Positions 34,913 through 45,833 are shown, numbered from the stretch's first letter. The stretch is 64,000 bases of DNA from Pseudomonadales bacterium (GCA_022822135.1 JAJECH010000041.1:1-64000), one strand, 5' to 3'. The notes: generated by a model from the letters alone, not told the origin. Translations and numbers: made by a program.

Positions 34913-37900
34913 ATGCTCTACAAAGGAAGTTCACTACATAAACGACTAAGCACGCTCTCTATTGCGAAGCAACAGTTCGCAATCTTGGTAATTCTGTTCG
35001 CTGCGTCGCTATTAGGTAGTCCCGTCGCATCGGCACAGACATCGGAAGTGTTAGTGAGCAACATCAGTAAGTCATTATTCGATTATTTTGAATTCTTAAG
35101 TGAGGATTTGGCCCAGTCGTTTACAACCGGAACGAACATCGCCGGATATACGCTAGAAAACGTCGAGCTTAGACTAAGAACCTCATCTGGAACTACCCCA
35201 CCCACTATTACCCTCCGCGTTGGTGCTGCTGATGGCAGAATAGTTTCCACGTTCGATGGTCCCTCAGCGTTAACCTTAAACGTAACTGAAAACTACACGT
35301 TTACTCCGGCCAGTACAGTGATTCTCAACAGGTCATCGACATACTGGATTGTAGGAGAAGGCGGAGCCACGGGAGCTACGTGGTCAAGCACTCCCTCGAG
35401 CGACGAAGATGCTTCATCGGCGGAAGGTTGGAGCATCGGTGATAAGTACGAAGCTCGTAGCGCTAGTTCAACAGGATCTTTCGGGTTATCGCCCGACTCT
35501 GTTTCGCTGCGTCTCCGCGTCAATGGCACGATCAACACGGCAACATCAATCCCTTCAAATTGGAGCCTTAAACCGTCCGCGATAACATCGGGAAACGAGT
35601 TCCGTTTGCTGTTCCTCTCCAATACACTACGTGACGCGGATTCGACCGACATCGCGACATACAACACGTGGATTCAAGCTAGAGCCGCCGCAGGACACGC
35701 CGACATTCAGAGCCACAGTTCGGGTTTTCAGGTTGTAGGTTGCACGGCAGATGTAGACGCGCGTGATAACACCAATACGCGATTCACCACTTCTGCCAAA
35801 GGTGTCCCTATTTACTGGCTCAATGGCTCCAAAGTCGCTGATCAGTACGAGGACTTCTACGACGGCTCTTGGGACGACGAAGCCAACGACAAGAACGCAT
35901 TGGGTACGGACGGTCCAGATACGTCGTTAGGAGCCAACTTCCCATGGACCGGGTGCGATCACGATGGTACGGAGAAAACAACCTCAGGAGCTTCGAATGC
36001 CCTCGGCGCTAGTGCTGGTACCTATTTCGGAAGACCGAATTCCACCACGTCAGGTCACGGTCCCCTGAGCGGTGCCGGCGCCGATGGAGCTAATGACGGG
36101 ACTTTCTACGGACTTTCCGAGGTCTTCCGCGCCAATGCCGCCCCCACGACCGCTGATGGATCCGTCACCACGCAGCAGGATACGGCTTACACATTCGTCT
36201 CCAGCGATTTCCCGTTTACCGACACCGACTCCGGAGCGGAACTGCAAAGCGTCAAGATCACCTCCATCCCGGCAACCGGCACGCTCAACCATGACGGCAC
36301 GGCGATAACCTCCGGTCTGTTGCCACGAGCCGTCAGCAAAGCGGACATCGATGCCAATAAACTGACGTACACGCCCGCCTCTGGCGCTTCCGGGACCGTA
36401 ACTTTCAATTTCAAGGTGAATGACGGTACGGAGGACAGTGCCGAAGCTGAGATGACCATCACGATCAACGCGACGACGGTTACCAATCGTCCTCCTGTAG
36501 TGGCAAACGAGATCGAGAACCAGTCGGTGACGGCAGGGAGTCGCCTCAGCTTTACGTTCCCATCGAACACTTTTCACGATCCAGACGTCGGCGACCGCCT
36601 TACCTATCAGGCAACGCTGGCGAATGACTCAGCGCTCCCCAGCTGGTTGTCTTTCTCTCGAGACTCGCGGACGTTCGCCGGTACGCCTCAGTCCTCACAT
36701 ATTGGCACCATTTCAGTCAAAGTGACCGCGAGCGACGGCAACGGGGGGTCGGTGAGTGACACCTTCAGCATCTCGGTCGTCACCGCTGGGAACAGCGTTC
36801 CGGTCGTGTGGTACGGCATTCCAGACATGGAGGCGCGGATCGGGCAAAACTTCCGCTACACGGTGCCTACCACGACGTTCTACGATGCAGATGGTCTTCA
36901 TACGTTGACCTACTCTGCAACGCAAACCGACGGTTCCGCTCTACCCAGTTGGCTGACCTTTACGCCAGGTAACCGCGGATTTACCGGTATACCACAGGCT
37001 TTGGATGAAGGTGACGTCATACCGGTGCTGGTATCGGTCGATGACGGCGATGGCGGGTCCGCCAGCGTGACGTTCACGATCACGGTGATCGATCCGAATG
37101 ACCTGGTCGTGGATTTCGGCACTTCGGCAAGCTCCGCACCCATCACGATCACGGAGGGTGGGGTCTCGCATCACTTGCAGCTCTTTCTCAGCGCGCCGGC
37201 ACCGAACGCGTTAACCATCCCGATCGATGTAACGCACACGGGCGGTGCGACATCGGCGGACTACACCTTGCTTCCGCGGACGGTAACGTTCGCCCAAGGC
37301 GCAACCACGGCGAGTTTCTACATTCGCGCCGTCGCCGACAGCACGACGGAGTCCGGCGAAGGTCTGCGCCTGGACTTCGGCACCTTGCCTTCGAACGTTC
37401 GGAAAGGCACATGGGGTCCCTACGAAATCATCCAGATCGTCGAAGCATTGGACACCCTGATCGTGCGATTCGGCGCCGCGTCGTATACCGCTGTCGAAGG
37501 TGGCGCTGACGCTGAAGTGGCCATCAATCTTCACGCGCCGGTAGATGTTGAGCCTGTCGACGTAGGCTTGGATGTCGCGTACGGCGGCACTGCTTCGGCC
37601 GCAGACCACAGTACGATCCCTTCGAGCGTGAGATTCGCCGTGGGTGAACAGCGAAAGACGTTCACGATATCGGCGACTGACGACAGCGCTAACGATGACG
37701 GCGAAAGCATTACGCTGTCGTTCGTATACGATCATAGCGGTCGCCTGGATACGACAGACTATCCGTCGACAACGACGGTGGCGCTTGACGACAACGACGG
37801 GGTTGCACCCGTCACGGTGTCATTCGGATCGGCGGCTTACACGGCGACAGAAGGTGGTGCCGGTGCGACGGTAAGCGTCAATCTGGACGCCGCGCCTGGA

Positions 37901-39658
37901 CGTGCGATCGACCTTACGACACAGGTAACGTATGGCGGCGGCGCTTCGAGCTCTGACACCTCCACGATTCCCGCGACCGTGAGTTTCGGTGCGACTGAAA
38001 CAGCCAAAACGTTCACCGTGACGGCGACGTCGGACGGCAGTAGCGACGGTGGCGAAACCGTCGTGATCGGATTTCGGAATCTTCCTGAAGGCGTTACGAC
38101 CGGTACCCCCGCGACGACCACGATTACGCTCGCCGACGGCACCGAACAATCGCTAGTAGTGGATTTCAGTACGGCGGCCAACTCCAACCCCATCAGAATG
38201 CGCGAAGCCGACGTTCTCTATCGGATCGGATTACTGCTAAACACCGCAGCGAGGCGACCGGTCACGATTCCGCTTGTGGTGACGTACGTCGGCGGCGCGA
38301 CCGCAGACGATCACTCGGCTATCCCGGAGACCGTGACCATCGCAGCAGGAAGAACCTCAGGCGGGTTCAACATGCGCCTGATCCCGGACCAGGAAGATGA
38401 GACCGATGAGGGCGTACGCCTCGATTTCGGCACACTGCCACCTGGCGTCCGCAAAGGTACCTGGGGTCCGTACGAAATCATCGAGTTCGTGGACGAACCT
38501 TCAGCCAGCATCTCGATCGTTGGATCAGTGCTGACGATTGGTTTCCCGGATGAACTCGACACCACGTCTATCCCGTCGCCACGCGACTTCGTCGTGCTCA
38601 CGAAGATAGAGGACGGCGCACACGAAACGGTGAGTATTAAGTCCGTCAAGGTGAACGGATCAAACGTACGCTTGCATATCAACCGTCCGGTGACCCCCGA
38701 CGAAATCGTGACGCTGAGCTACCTCGACGCTGCGATGCATCCGATCCTCGATGTAACGGGTGTCGCCGTACCCGCTCTGATAGAACAATCGGTGATGAAT
38801 TTGACGGATGCGCCAATTCGTTACACCAGCATGTCGTCGAAAGTCAACGACACGCGCACAACTACGTCAGCTTCGCAAACGGACCTCGCTTTAGACAGCA
38901 CGGAAGTCACTCGTCTCGATCTATCGTCACAAGACCTCTCGGATCTTTCGCTATTGGCGGCGTATACCGGTCTGAGTGAATTGATCCTGCGCGACAACAA
39001 GATCACGGACTTGAGTCCGCTCGCACGAATGACCCATCTTGAAGTACTTGATCTAGGCAACAATGAAATCTCCGACCTTAGCCCGTTGGCGTCGCTGAGC
39101 GAACTGCGCGTTCTCAACTTGGCGGACAATCGCATTTCGGAGCTGTGGTCGTTGGCGTCGTTGCCGAACTTACGACGACTGAATCTAGCGGATAACGACA
39201 TCGTCGATATCAATGCAGTCGCGGACATGGATGGCATCCGAGTACTCGAGCTCTCCAACAACTTGATCTTGGACCTGTGGCCACTAGCGGCACTGATCTC
39301 AATAGAGCGACTTGGGCTCTCCGGTAATTACATTGAGGACCTTCAGCCGCTATCAGACTTGGAAACGCTGCGCGTGTTGCTTCTCGATCGCAACCAGATC
39401 GTCGAGGTCATGTCACTATCGAAACTAGTGGAACTTGAGAACATCGGACTCTCCCAAAACCGAATCAGTGATGTTCACGCATTGGAGGGAATGACCAAAC
39501 TTCGTCGACTCGATCTGGCGGACAATGCTGTTCAGGACCTGGCACCGCTGTTAGACGGTGCGAGCTTACTCTGGCTTAGGTTAAGTGGCAACCCGACTTC
39601 CGACGCGTCTCCGTTGAGACATCATGAGAACCTACGTTGGTTATGGCTCGAAAGGTAA
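34913..39658 (+). CDS. Giant surface protein with anchor-type, cadherin-like, Calx-beta and LRR domains
   Basis: The ATG at 34913 puts a signal sequence at the start (MLYKGSSLHK, then FAILVILFAASLLGSPVASA) and gives about 1581 residues; the frame is open upstream to 34760. Domains in order: a choice-of-anchor-type beta domain (about 40-170), a region with GNEFRLLFLSNTLRDADS, a VCBS/cadherin-like domain, two dystroglycan-type cadherin domains (NRPPVVANEIENQSVTAGSR), four Calx-beta domains, an Ig-like domain, and about 11 SDS22-type leucine-rich repeats. The first and last Calx-beta domains both end in RKGTWGPYEII, so one arose by duplication. There is no barrel or LPxTG motif at the C-terminus. 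Likely an adhesin or matrix protein. Confidence 0.75.
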   Translation: MLYKGSSLHKRLSTLSIAKQQFAILVILFAASLLGSPVASAQTSEVLVSNISKSLFDYFEFLSEDLAQSFTTGTNIAGYTLENVELRLRTSSGTTPPTITLRVGAADGRIVSTFDGPSALTLNVTENYTFTPASTVILNRSSTYWIVGEGGATGATWSSTPSSDEDASSAEGWSIGDKYEARSASSTGSFGLSPDSVSLRLRVNGTINTATSIPSNWSLKPSAITSGNEFRLLFLSNTLRDADSTDIATYNTWIQARAAAGHADIQSHSSGFQVVGCTADVDARDNTNTRFTTSAKGVPIYWLNGSKVADQYEDFYDGSWDDEANDKNALGTDGPDTSLGANFPWTGCDHDGTEKTTSGASNALGASAGTYFGRPNSTTSGHGPLSGAGADGANDGTFYGLSEVFRANAAPTTADGSVTTQQDTAYTFVSSDFPFTDTDSGAELQSVKITSIPATGTLNHDGTAITSGLLPRAVSKADIDANKLTYTPASGASGTVTFNFKVNDGTEDSAEAEMTITINATTVTNRPPVVANEIENQSVTAGSRLSFTFPSNTFHDPDVGDRLTYQATLANDSALPSWLSFSRDSRTFAGTPQSSHIGTISVKVTASDGNGGSVSDTFSISVVTAGNSVPVVWYGIPDMEARIGQNFRYTVPTTTFYDADGLHTLTYSATQTDGSALPSWLTFTPGNRGFTGIPQALDEGDVIPVLVSVDDGDGGSASVTFTITVIDPNDLVVDFGTSASSAPITITEGGVSHHLQLFLSAPAPNALTIPIDVTHTGGATSADYTLLPRTVTFAQGATTASFYIRAVADSTTESGEGLRLDFGTLPSNVRKGTWGPYEIIQIVEALDTLIVRFGAASYTAVEGGADAEVAINLHAPVDVEPVDVGLDVAYGGTASAADHSTIPSSVRFAVGEQRKTFTISATDDSANDDGESITLSFVYDHSGRLDTTDYPSTTTVALDDNDGVAPVTVSFGSAAYTATEGGAGATVSVNLDAAPGRAIDLTTQVTYGGGASSSDTSTIPATVSFGATETAKTFTVTATSDGSSDGGETVVIGFRNLPEGVTTGTPATTTITLADGTEQSLVVDFSTAANSNPIRMREADVLYRIGLLLNTAARRPVTIPLVVTYVGGATADDHSAIPETVTIAAGRTSGGFNMRLIPDQEDETDEGVRLDFGTLPPGVRKGTWGPYEIIEFVDEPSASISIVGSVLTIGFPDELDTTSIPSPRDFVVLTKIEDGAHETVSIKSVKVNGSNVRLHINRPVTPDEIVTLSYLDAAMHPILDVTGVAVPALIEQSVMNLTDAPIRYTSMSSKVNDTRTTTSASQTDLALDSTEVTRLDLSSQDLSDLSLLAAYTGLSELILRDNKITDLSPLARMTHLEVLDLGNNEISDLSPLASLSELRVLNLADNRISELWSLASLPNLRRLNLADNDIVDINAVADMDGIRVLELSNNLILDLWPLAALISIERLGLSGNYIEDLQPLSDLETLRVLLLDRNQIVEVMSLSKLVELENIGLSQNRISDVHALEGMTKLRRLDLADNAVQDLAPLLDGASLLWLRLSGNPTSDASPLRHHENLRWLWLER

Positions 39659-39774
39659 CCACCTCAAGCGAATGAGCCACTAGCGCCGCGTTCCTTCATG
39701 TACGCAACCGCTAAACGGATGATTTATTTGTAGTTTAGTATTCGAACCGTCGGTGCCGGATGCGAAACGGAGAG

Positions 39775-39890
39775 CGATAGATCCGTCAAGGTGAGCGGAT
39801 CAAACGTGTTGTTGCGACTCAGTCGTCCGAGGATTAATGGCGAAATCGTAGCCCTGACCTATCTCAATGCCGCAATGCACATGAGTCAGT
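39775..39890 (+). pseudogene. Remnant of a duplicated domain of the upstream giant protein
   Basis: The sequence encodes SVKVSGSNVLLRLSRPRING followed by EIVALTYLNAAMHM. Inside the gene just upstream (about 38640-38740) the matching stretch is SVKVNGSNVRLHINRPVTPD, then EIVTLSYLDAAMHP. DNA identity is high over about 100 bases. No start or continuing domain surrounds it, so it is a leftover of a tandem duplication or of a longer former reading frame. Confidence 0.8.
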
Positions 39891-40196
39891 CAGAGGAGGT
39901 GAAATCCCCAAATATCTTCGAATACGGGCAAGAAAACGAGAATTCCCAAGAGTCTATGACGCGAAGGCTAAGGATCTCTACCAAACTGCTTTCCAGCACT
40001 CGAGGGAGCCGATCACATTCACACGTCTTGTACCGTCTTCGAATGGAGATTCACGAACTCGTGCGGATGCGATCATGTGCAACACGCTCAAAGCGACTGT
40101 TATAGCCATCGTACCGAGGCATTGAATCGCGTAAATAAAACGCAAATTTCCCATACAATTCAAATTAGCGAAATAGGTTGCTTCGGGGAGCAAATC

Positions 40197-43100
40197 ATGC
40201 TAACCGTAGCGATACGCGACGCTTCACGAAGTTCGTGGATTGCATCGCGATCGACTGCCAGTAGACAACTTCGCAATCTGGCGTCGTTGGCTTTGTTAGC
40301 TCTCCTTACTCTTTTCGCGCACCCGATCGGTGCGCAATCAGCCGATCACGCATTCTCGCAAACCTCGCTCTCCATCGAGTGGAGCGAATCTCAAGATCAG
40401 CTAGTAGCAAACCTCCAAGCCCTTAATACCGCGTTTCATGCTGCGAAAGGCGCACAGGGCAGACGCTTCGCAAATTACTCCATTCGCAATCCCAACCTAT
40501 CGCGATTCGAGCTACACGACCAGGAAGGTCGTTACATCACGGCACAGGATCGCCAGGATTACTCGCACGCGCTCGAACTTCGGCTTAAATCGACCAGTAC
40601 GATCGACTTTGAGGCACTGCCTGAATCCAAGCACATCACGCTCGTTGTTGACGCCGTCGCGAAGACTGAAACCGAGATTCGACGACTCGTCCATTCCTCG
40701 GAAGTCGATGCGGCTTTGTCGGCTCGAGCCAGGCTAAATACCCCATCATCGCTCACGATTTCGATTAACGTGACCGACGTGGATGAACGGCCGGTGGTTG
40801 CGCCGCAGTACGATCCTTCAACCAATCATCAGCGCGGATTCTTGTTGCGTATGAACGCCAACGGCGGCGCTCAACGCATTCGTGCCGATCAGCTATTCCA
40901 TGATCCGGAACGGAAGGAGTTGTATCTCAAACCGAACGCTGAAGACATTGAGTTACGTGAGTTCTTGGGTTATTCACCTAATTTCGACGATCGCACGGTC
41001 AGCATCGGTAGTACCGAGCTGGATACGAACAGCATCGCCGGCAACTCACCTTCAAGAGACGGCACGATCGTCCGCGTCAGTACAGCAGGCTCAACGATCG
41101 TTATCACGCCGATTGCGGACGATCAAGACGGGATAAGAAAGGTAGAGATATGGGTACGCGGCTGGGATCAGCGAGGTCCGACGGCCGTGTTACCGCGTTT
41201 GGATCCCGCGACCGCCGAGTCGCTCGCAAAGATCACCGTGCTCGTCCAGACCGGTAACAACCGCCTGCCAGTATGGCCAGGTAACGCAACCGGGTTCTCC
41301 CTCAATTTGGATGAAGGCTTCACGGGACCGTTGACACCGCAGTTCGGTTCCTGGAACGCGACGGATCCCGATAACGACCAAATCACCTATTCGTTGTTGG
41401 ATACCTCCACTCGTGATGCGTGCTCGGCGTCAACGGTAGGTGAGGGTATCAGTTTCGCTAGCGCTTGCATTCGTTTGGAATCGACCACGAGTGTCATTTT
41501 TCAGGTATACGGCGAGTTCGACTACGAGGCAGTGCGCGCCAACCCGATCGGACGCTTCACCTTACAAGCGACCGACTCCCGCGGGGCGGTCGCGGAGGCC
41601 ATGTTCACCATCCGACTAGCCAATGTGGATGAGCCGATCTCGGGTGGCTTCAAGACCAACGCGTTAAGCATTTACCTGCCGACCACGACCGTCAAACGCT
41701 TCGACTTGAGCAAGCTCTTTATTGATCCCGAAGAGACTGAGACGCTGACGTTTCGTGCGGTTAGTGGTAACACCACGGTCGCCACCGTGAATGCGACCCC
41801 GAATCCAGTGCTTCAAATCACGGCACTAAAGCTCGGTCGAACGACCGTACATGCATGGGCAACGACCCGATCGGGTGAAACTCGACATTCTTCCATGACG
41901 GTCGTCATTAAGGACGATAACAATCCACCTGAATTTCCAGGCGGCGTAAGCCGCTACCAAGCGAACGTTGCAGAGAACGCCCCAATCGGGACGAAGCTGT
42001 CGACGACGATTTCAGCAACGGATCCAGACTACGGCGATGTGCTGAGTTTCAGTCTGCAGGAAAACGCTCATTTCAGGCTAACCGATGAAGGTCTGGCCGT
42101 CAATCAGATCCAGCTCGCCACCAAGGCTCTTCTCGACTTCGAGACCCGAGCCAGTTATCTCTTGACCCTTACCGTCAGTGACGATGTGGAAAGCGCAGAC
42201 GTCCAGGTATTCGTGAACCTGCTCGACATTGACGAAGCGGTCCGCGCCACGTCCGCCTCGATCCCAACCATCAGCATGAGTGTTAACGGGACGGAAATGT
42301 TCGACGCGAAGCCACACTTCATCGACGACGAAGGTAAAGTGCCGAATTTCCGTGTCACCGCGTTCGATTCGACGATTGTCGATATTTTTGTGCGTACTAC
42401 CGGCAAAGTACAGATCTTTGCGAAACGCAACGGCACAACGGATGCGACGTTGACCGCGACGGATTCCTCTGGCGGCGTTGCGGCAAAACGTTTCACGGTC
42501 GTCGTTGAGACGACCGAACCACCGGTGGTAAGTCGACCCGTTGGCAACCAGTCGATGCAGCCGGGCTTGATGGAACTCTCATTGGCAGGCGTATTCTCGG
42601 ACCCGGACAGTGAGGTATCGGTCGTTGAAGCGTCGTCGAGCGACGAAGAGGTGCTTTTGGCGATCTTACCGAGTAACGAACCCGATACGCTCGTGCTCTA
42701 TGCCTGGAAGACGGGGACAGCCGACGTCAAGCTCGTGGCGCGTGATCCGGCCGAAAACGAAGTAACCCACACCTTCCGAGTAACGGTGACCGATGAAGAG
42801 GCTCCCGTTACCAGCGCATTGATTTCCGATCAAACCCTCACCGTGGGTCAGCGCCTTGGTTCGTTGAGCTTATTAGAGGTGTTTTCGACCCCAGAAGAAC
42901 AACCGAGTTCTTTCTCCGTCAGTTCGAGCAGCGCATCGACTGTCAATGCCGTCGTCGCGAGCTCGGACGTGATTGCCTGGTGGGAGTCGTTGAACTGTGT
43001 GGAGAAAGTTGCTGCCGTCGGTGATACGGGCATGGCAAATGACTCGAACCCGTACTGCCAGAGTTTCATATCGCTAAGTGTTCAGCACAAGGTCATCGTT

Positions 43101-45179
43101 CGAGCGGTTGCCGCGCATCACGCGTTGTTGCACGGTCTTTCGGTAGGCAGCGCGGAGATCACGGTATCGGCAACATACGCGTCTGGAGCCATTACCTCAA
43201 CCACCTTCACCGCAACGGTTGAAGCTGTGGCTGCCAGCGTTGTCGCTTCGATACCGCAGCGGGTTGGTTATCTGGACGAAACGCTCACATTTCAAGTTCA
43301 GGAACTGGTCGGATCGGATATACCTGTCAATGCGATCGAGATCGCAGTTCGCGAATCGGATGTTGCGAACGCGCGACTGTCTGACGACGGGCAAACCGTC
43401 GAGATTCACGGTCTGGAAATTGGGTCTACGAGCATCGCGTTGATCGGAACGGATACCACCGGCGAGTACCGCGTGATACGTTTCAGCATTCGCATTGCGA
43501 ATCGAGCGCCACAGCTTCTGGCATCGGAACTTAGTCTGACGCTCCAAGTAGGAGAAGAACCCACTATTCAAGATCTCTACAAGGTCTTCGACGATGCCCA
43601 ATCGTTGCGTTTTGAATTGATCGCTGGCCATACGGACGTCCTTGACGGGAGCGTTCAAGGCTCAGACCTGGTCCTTTCACCGTTGCGCAAAGGATCCGCC
43701 GAAATTTCTGTTCGAGCCACGGACACCTACGGTGCGTCCGCAGTCGCGGTGTTCATCGTGAGCGTGAGCGAAGACCTTCTGAACGAGGTCGCATCTCAAG
43801 CGCTCGCTGGTTACGGTCGCGCAGTCCTGAACAGTGTCAGTTCGGTGATTGGATCGAGATTAGAGCAGCCCCTCAATGTGCCCGTTTTGCGGACAGATCG
43901 AGTCTCACAGAATGCTAATTCGCTTGAGTGGACGTCGTCCGGTAGGGGGTCGGAACCGTTTGATGCGCTGCTCGAAGACGACCCTGCATTGGGAGAGTCT
44001 TCGACATGGACGAGCGCTTCTCCACGTGTCCATTCGATCCCACGGCTTTCACATACATTCGCAAGCGCTGACGACTCGAGGTATTGGACGCTTTGGACGG
44101 ATTCGGACACGCAGTCTTATCGGGGCGACGGATATCGGGGACAGACGCGCTCGTATTACATAGGCACGGATGTTGTCATGAACAGCCGAACCCAGGTCGG
44201 CCTTGCCGGATCGCAAACGAAAGGCTCGGGTGACTACACCTTCGGTAATGCGCAGCGTTGGGTGGAAACGGAACAGACCTTCCTTTCGCCATACATGCGT
44301 TACCAGGTTCACGACAACGCATCGATTTGGGCAATCGCGACGATGGGTAGTGGGGAAATGGCGACAACGTCGAATCGGGAGGACAGACCGAACTCCACAC
44401 ACGGCTTGCGCACTTCAGCAGTTGTCCTTGGCTCGACGAGTGAACTCGCGAGCTTGAAACGCGTTAATCTCACCTGGAACAGTGATGTCGCTCATCTGTC
44501 GATAGCCGCCGATTCGTTGAATCCGGAGCGGGATTCACTGACCGCAGACGTCCAACGAGCGCGCAGTGGACTGACCACAACGTTCAACGTACCACTCAAC
44601 TCGCGCCTCGCCGTAGAACCATTTGCTACCCTCAATCTACGATACGACGGAGGCAGCGATCAAGAAGGCGTGGGAATGGAGGCAGTCGGCGGTGCGCGTT
44701 TGTCAACTGGCACGTTCAATGTCGAAATCCGCGGTCGTCGATTCGAGCTTCGCGACGAACAGAGTTACGTCGAACAAGGTTATTCGCTCTCGACCACGTA
44801 CAACCCATCGAAGGACGCCACAGGTTGGTCAGTATTGCTGGCTCCGACGTGGGGTAACTCGGAACAGACCGTCGATCCGTTCATGTCCAGCCAACGCGTT
44901 GGTTCACGTTTCAGTACTTGGCATGAGTCCGGTGCGAATGTGGAGGAATTTGGTCTTGAAGGGTCCTTGAGTTATGGCATCCTCGCCAGTCACGAGCGAT
45001 TCATCGTGACACCGTATCTACAGATGCGAACCCAAACGGTTAGCGATCAACGTGTGGGTGTGCGACTACAAGGAACGACCCAATCCACGCGTAGATTAGA
45101 GTTGGATTTCCTGATACAGCGTGCGGACCTTTTTCGGAACGATGTTGGCATCGCAACCACTGCAACATTACGTTTTTAA
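40197..45179 (+). CDS. Autotransporter-like protein with cadherin-type repeats and C-terminal beta-barrel
   Basis: GGGGAG seven bases before the ATG at 40197 sets the start, giving about 1660 residues (the frame is open upstream to 40077). A signal sequence with hydrophobic core LASLALLALLTLFAHPIGAQ is followed by a passenger of cadherin-like and Ig-like beta domains with calcium-type loops (DPDNDQITYSL, FDYEAVRANP, DPDYGDVLSF, LDFETRASYLLTLTVSDD). From about residue 1310 a barrel region starts, with repeated strands such as TQVGLAGSQTKGSGDYTF and LEGSLSYGILASH, and the chain ends ATTATLRF. The layout is that of a type V secreted adhesin, with adhesion or cell contact as the likely role. Same end signature as the partial gene at 3-110. 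Confidence 0.85.
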   Translation: MLTVAIRDASRSSWIASRSTASRQLRNLASLALLALLTLFAHPIGAQSADHAFSQTSLSIEWSESQDQLVANLQALNTAFHAAKGAQGRRFANYSIRNPNLSRFELHDQEGRYITAQDRQDYSHALELRLKSTSTIDFEALPESKHITLVVDAVAKTETEIRRLVHSSEVDAALSARARLNTPSSLTISINVTDVDERPVVAPQYDPSTNHQRGFLLRMNANGGAQRIRADQLFHDPERKELYLKPNAEDIELREFLGYSPNFDDRTVSIGSTELDTNSIAGNSPSRDGTIVRVSTAGSTIVITPIADDQDGIRKVEIWVRGWDQRGPTAVLPRLDPATAESLAKITVLVQTGNNRLPVWPGNATGFSLNLDEGFTGPLTPQFGSWNATDPDNDQITYSLLDTSTRDACSASTVGEGISFASACIRLESTTSVIFQVYGEFDYEAVRANPIGRFTLQATDSRGAVAEAMFTIRLANVDEPISGGFKTNALSIYLPTTTVKRFDLSKLFIDPEETETLTFRAVSGNTTVATVNATPNPVLQITALKLGRTTVHAWATTRSGETRHSSMTVVIKDDNNPPEFPGGVSRYQANVAENAPIGTKLSTTISATDPDYGDVLSFSLQENAHFRLTDEGLAVNQIQLATKALLDFETRASYLLTLTVSDDVESADVQVFVNLLDIDEAVRATSASIPTISMSVNGTEMFDAKPHFIDDEGKVPNFRVTAFDSTIVDIFVRTTGKVQIFAKRNGTTDATLTATDSSGGVAAKRFTVVVETTEPPVVSRPVGNQSMQPGLMELSLAGVFSDPDSEVSVVEASSSDEEVLLAILPSNEPDTLVLYAWKTGTADVKLVARDPAENEVTHTFRVTVTDEEAPVTSALISDQTLTVGQRLGSLSLLEVFSTPEEQPSSFSVSSSSASTVNAVVASSDVIAWWESLNCVEKVAAVGDTGMANDSNPYCQSFISLSVQHKVIVRAVAAHHALLHGLSVGSAEITVSATYASGAITSTTFTATVEAVAASVVASIPQRVGYLDETLTFQVQELVGSDIPVNAIEIAVRESDVANARLSDDGQTVEIHGLEIGSTSIALIGTDTTGEYRVIRFSIRIANRAPQLLASELSLTLQVGEEPTIQDLYKVFDDAQSLRFELIAGHTDVLDGSVQGSDLVLSPLRKGSAEISVRATDTYGASAVAVFIVSVSEDLLNEVASQALAGYGRAVLNSVSSVIGSRLEQPLNVPVLRTDRVSQNANSLEWTSSGRGSEPFDALLEDDPALGESSTWTSASPRVHSIPRLSHTFASADDSRYWTLWTDSDTQSYRGDGYRGQTRSYYIGTDVVMNSRTQVGLAGSQTKGSGDYTFGNAQRWVETEQTFLSPYMRYQVHDNASIWAIATMGSGEMATTSNREDRPNSTHGLRTSAVVLGSTSELASLKRVNLTWNSDVAHLSIAADSLNPERDSLTADVQRARSGLTTTFNVPLNSRLAVEPFATLNLRYDGGSDQEGVGMEAVGGARLSTGTFNVEIRGRRFELRDEQSYVEQGYSLSTTYNPSKDATGWSVLLAPTWGNSEQTVDPFMSSQRVGSRFSTWHESGANVEEFGLEGSLSYGILASHERFIVTPYLQMRTQTVSDQRVGVRLQGTTQSTRRLELDFLIQRADLFRNDVGIATTATLRF

Positions 45180-45308
45180 TCTGAGAGATCTCGGATAGTT
45201 GGTTACCAAGCTGCATTCATTGGTACGTTGGCGTAACGGAAGTAATATATTGAGAGATACCTTGTGGTGAGATGACACATCATATAAGGATCATTAAATT
45301 GGTATAAC

Positions 45309-45324
45309 ACCCTATATATAGGGT
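45309..45324. promoter_or_regulatory. Perfect 16-bp palindrome, probable operator of the XRE gene
   Basis: ACCCTATATATAGGGT is its own reverse complement and lies 16 bases before the ATG of the XRE-family gene. A palindrome placed like this is what an autoregulating HipB-like repressor would bind; HipB sites have the form TATCC-N8-GGATA, related but not identical. Confidence 0.75.
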
Positions 45325-45340
45325 ATAAAGTTAGGACATC

Positions 45341-45697
45341 ATGAGGCAGCTTACACCAGGAGCGAGTAGGGCAGTTAAATCGTTAGGGAGCGCTTTGAAA
45401 ACTGCGCGGTTGCGCCGTCGACGGTCGCAGAAAGATATGGCAATGGTCATGGGGGTCTCCCTAGGCACGGTTCAGCGGATTGAACGTGGAGACCCAGGTG
45501 TAGCTATCGGTAACATCGCTATGGCATTCTTATGTCTAAACTGCCTCGACAAACTAGCTAACGTGCTAGATCCAACGGTTGATGAGATAGGAGCCGCCGC
45601 TGACTCTCTTCGTGTTCCGAAAAGAGTGAGATCCACGAGCATCAAACAGAAGAATATGGATCGTGATGACTCCTCGTCGGATCCAGTCGCGTTTTAA
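45341..45697 (+). CDS. XRE-family transcriptional regulator (HipB-like)
   Basis: The 118-residue product has a helix-turn-helix at about residues 18-72: LGSALKTARLRRRRSQKDMA, then GVSLGTVQRIERGDPGVAIG. This is the pattern of HipB-type antitoxins and small XRE repressors. The C-terminal 40 residues are polar and probably disordered. A perfect palindrome precedes the gene and points to autoregulation. HipB is normally followed by HipA, but no kinase gene is present here: the next gene is on the other strand. It is thus an orphan regulator. Confidence 0.75.
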   Translation: MRQLTPGASRAVKSLGSALKTARLRRRRSQKDMAMVMGVSLGTVQRIERGDPGVAIGNIAMAFLCLNCLDKLANVLDPTVDEIGAAADSLRVPKRVRSTSIKQKNMDRDDSSSDPVAF

Positions 45698-45833
45698 TGG
45701 GAAGGATTCACTGAACACGCGGATATACGCCAAAAGGCGATAAGTCAACGCGATCTGACCTTCAATCACCGTATGATGATCGTCGTTTTAGCGATGGGTT
45801 AGGCAAAGAGATCCTCCCGGCGAGCAAAAGCGC

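Noticed and set aside
36050-38193. Several long minus-strand frames within the LRR/Calx-beta gene
   Set aside because: They lie opposite a gene with clear domain structure and are the usual antisense shadow of GC-rich repeat coding sequence.
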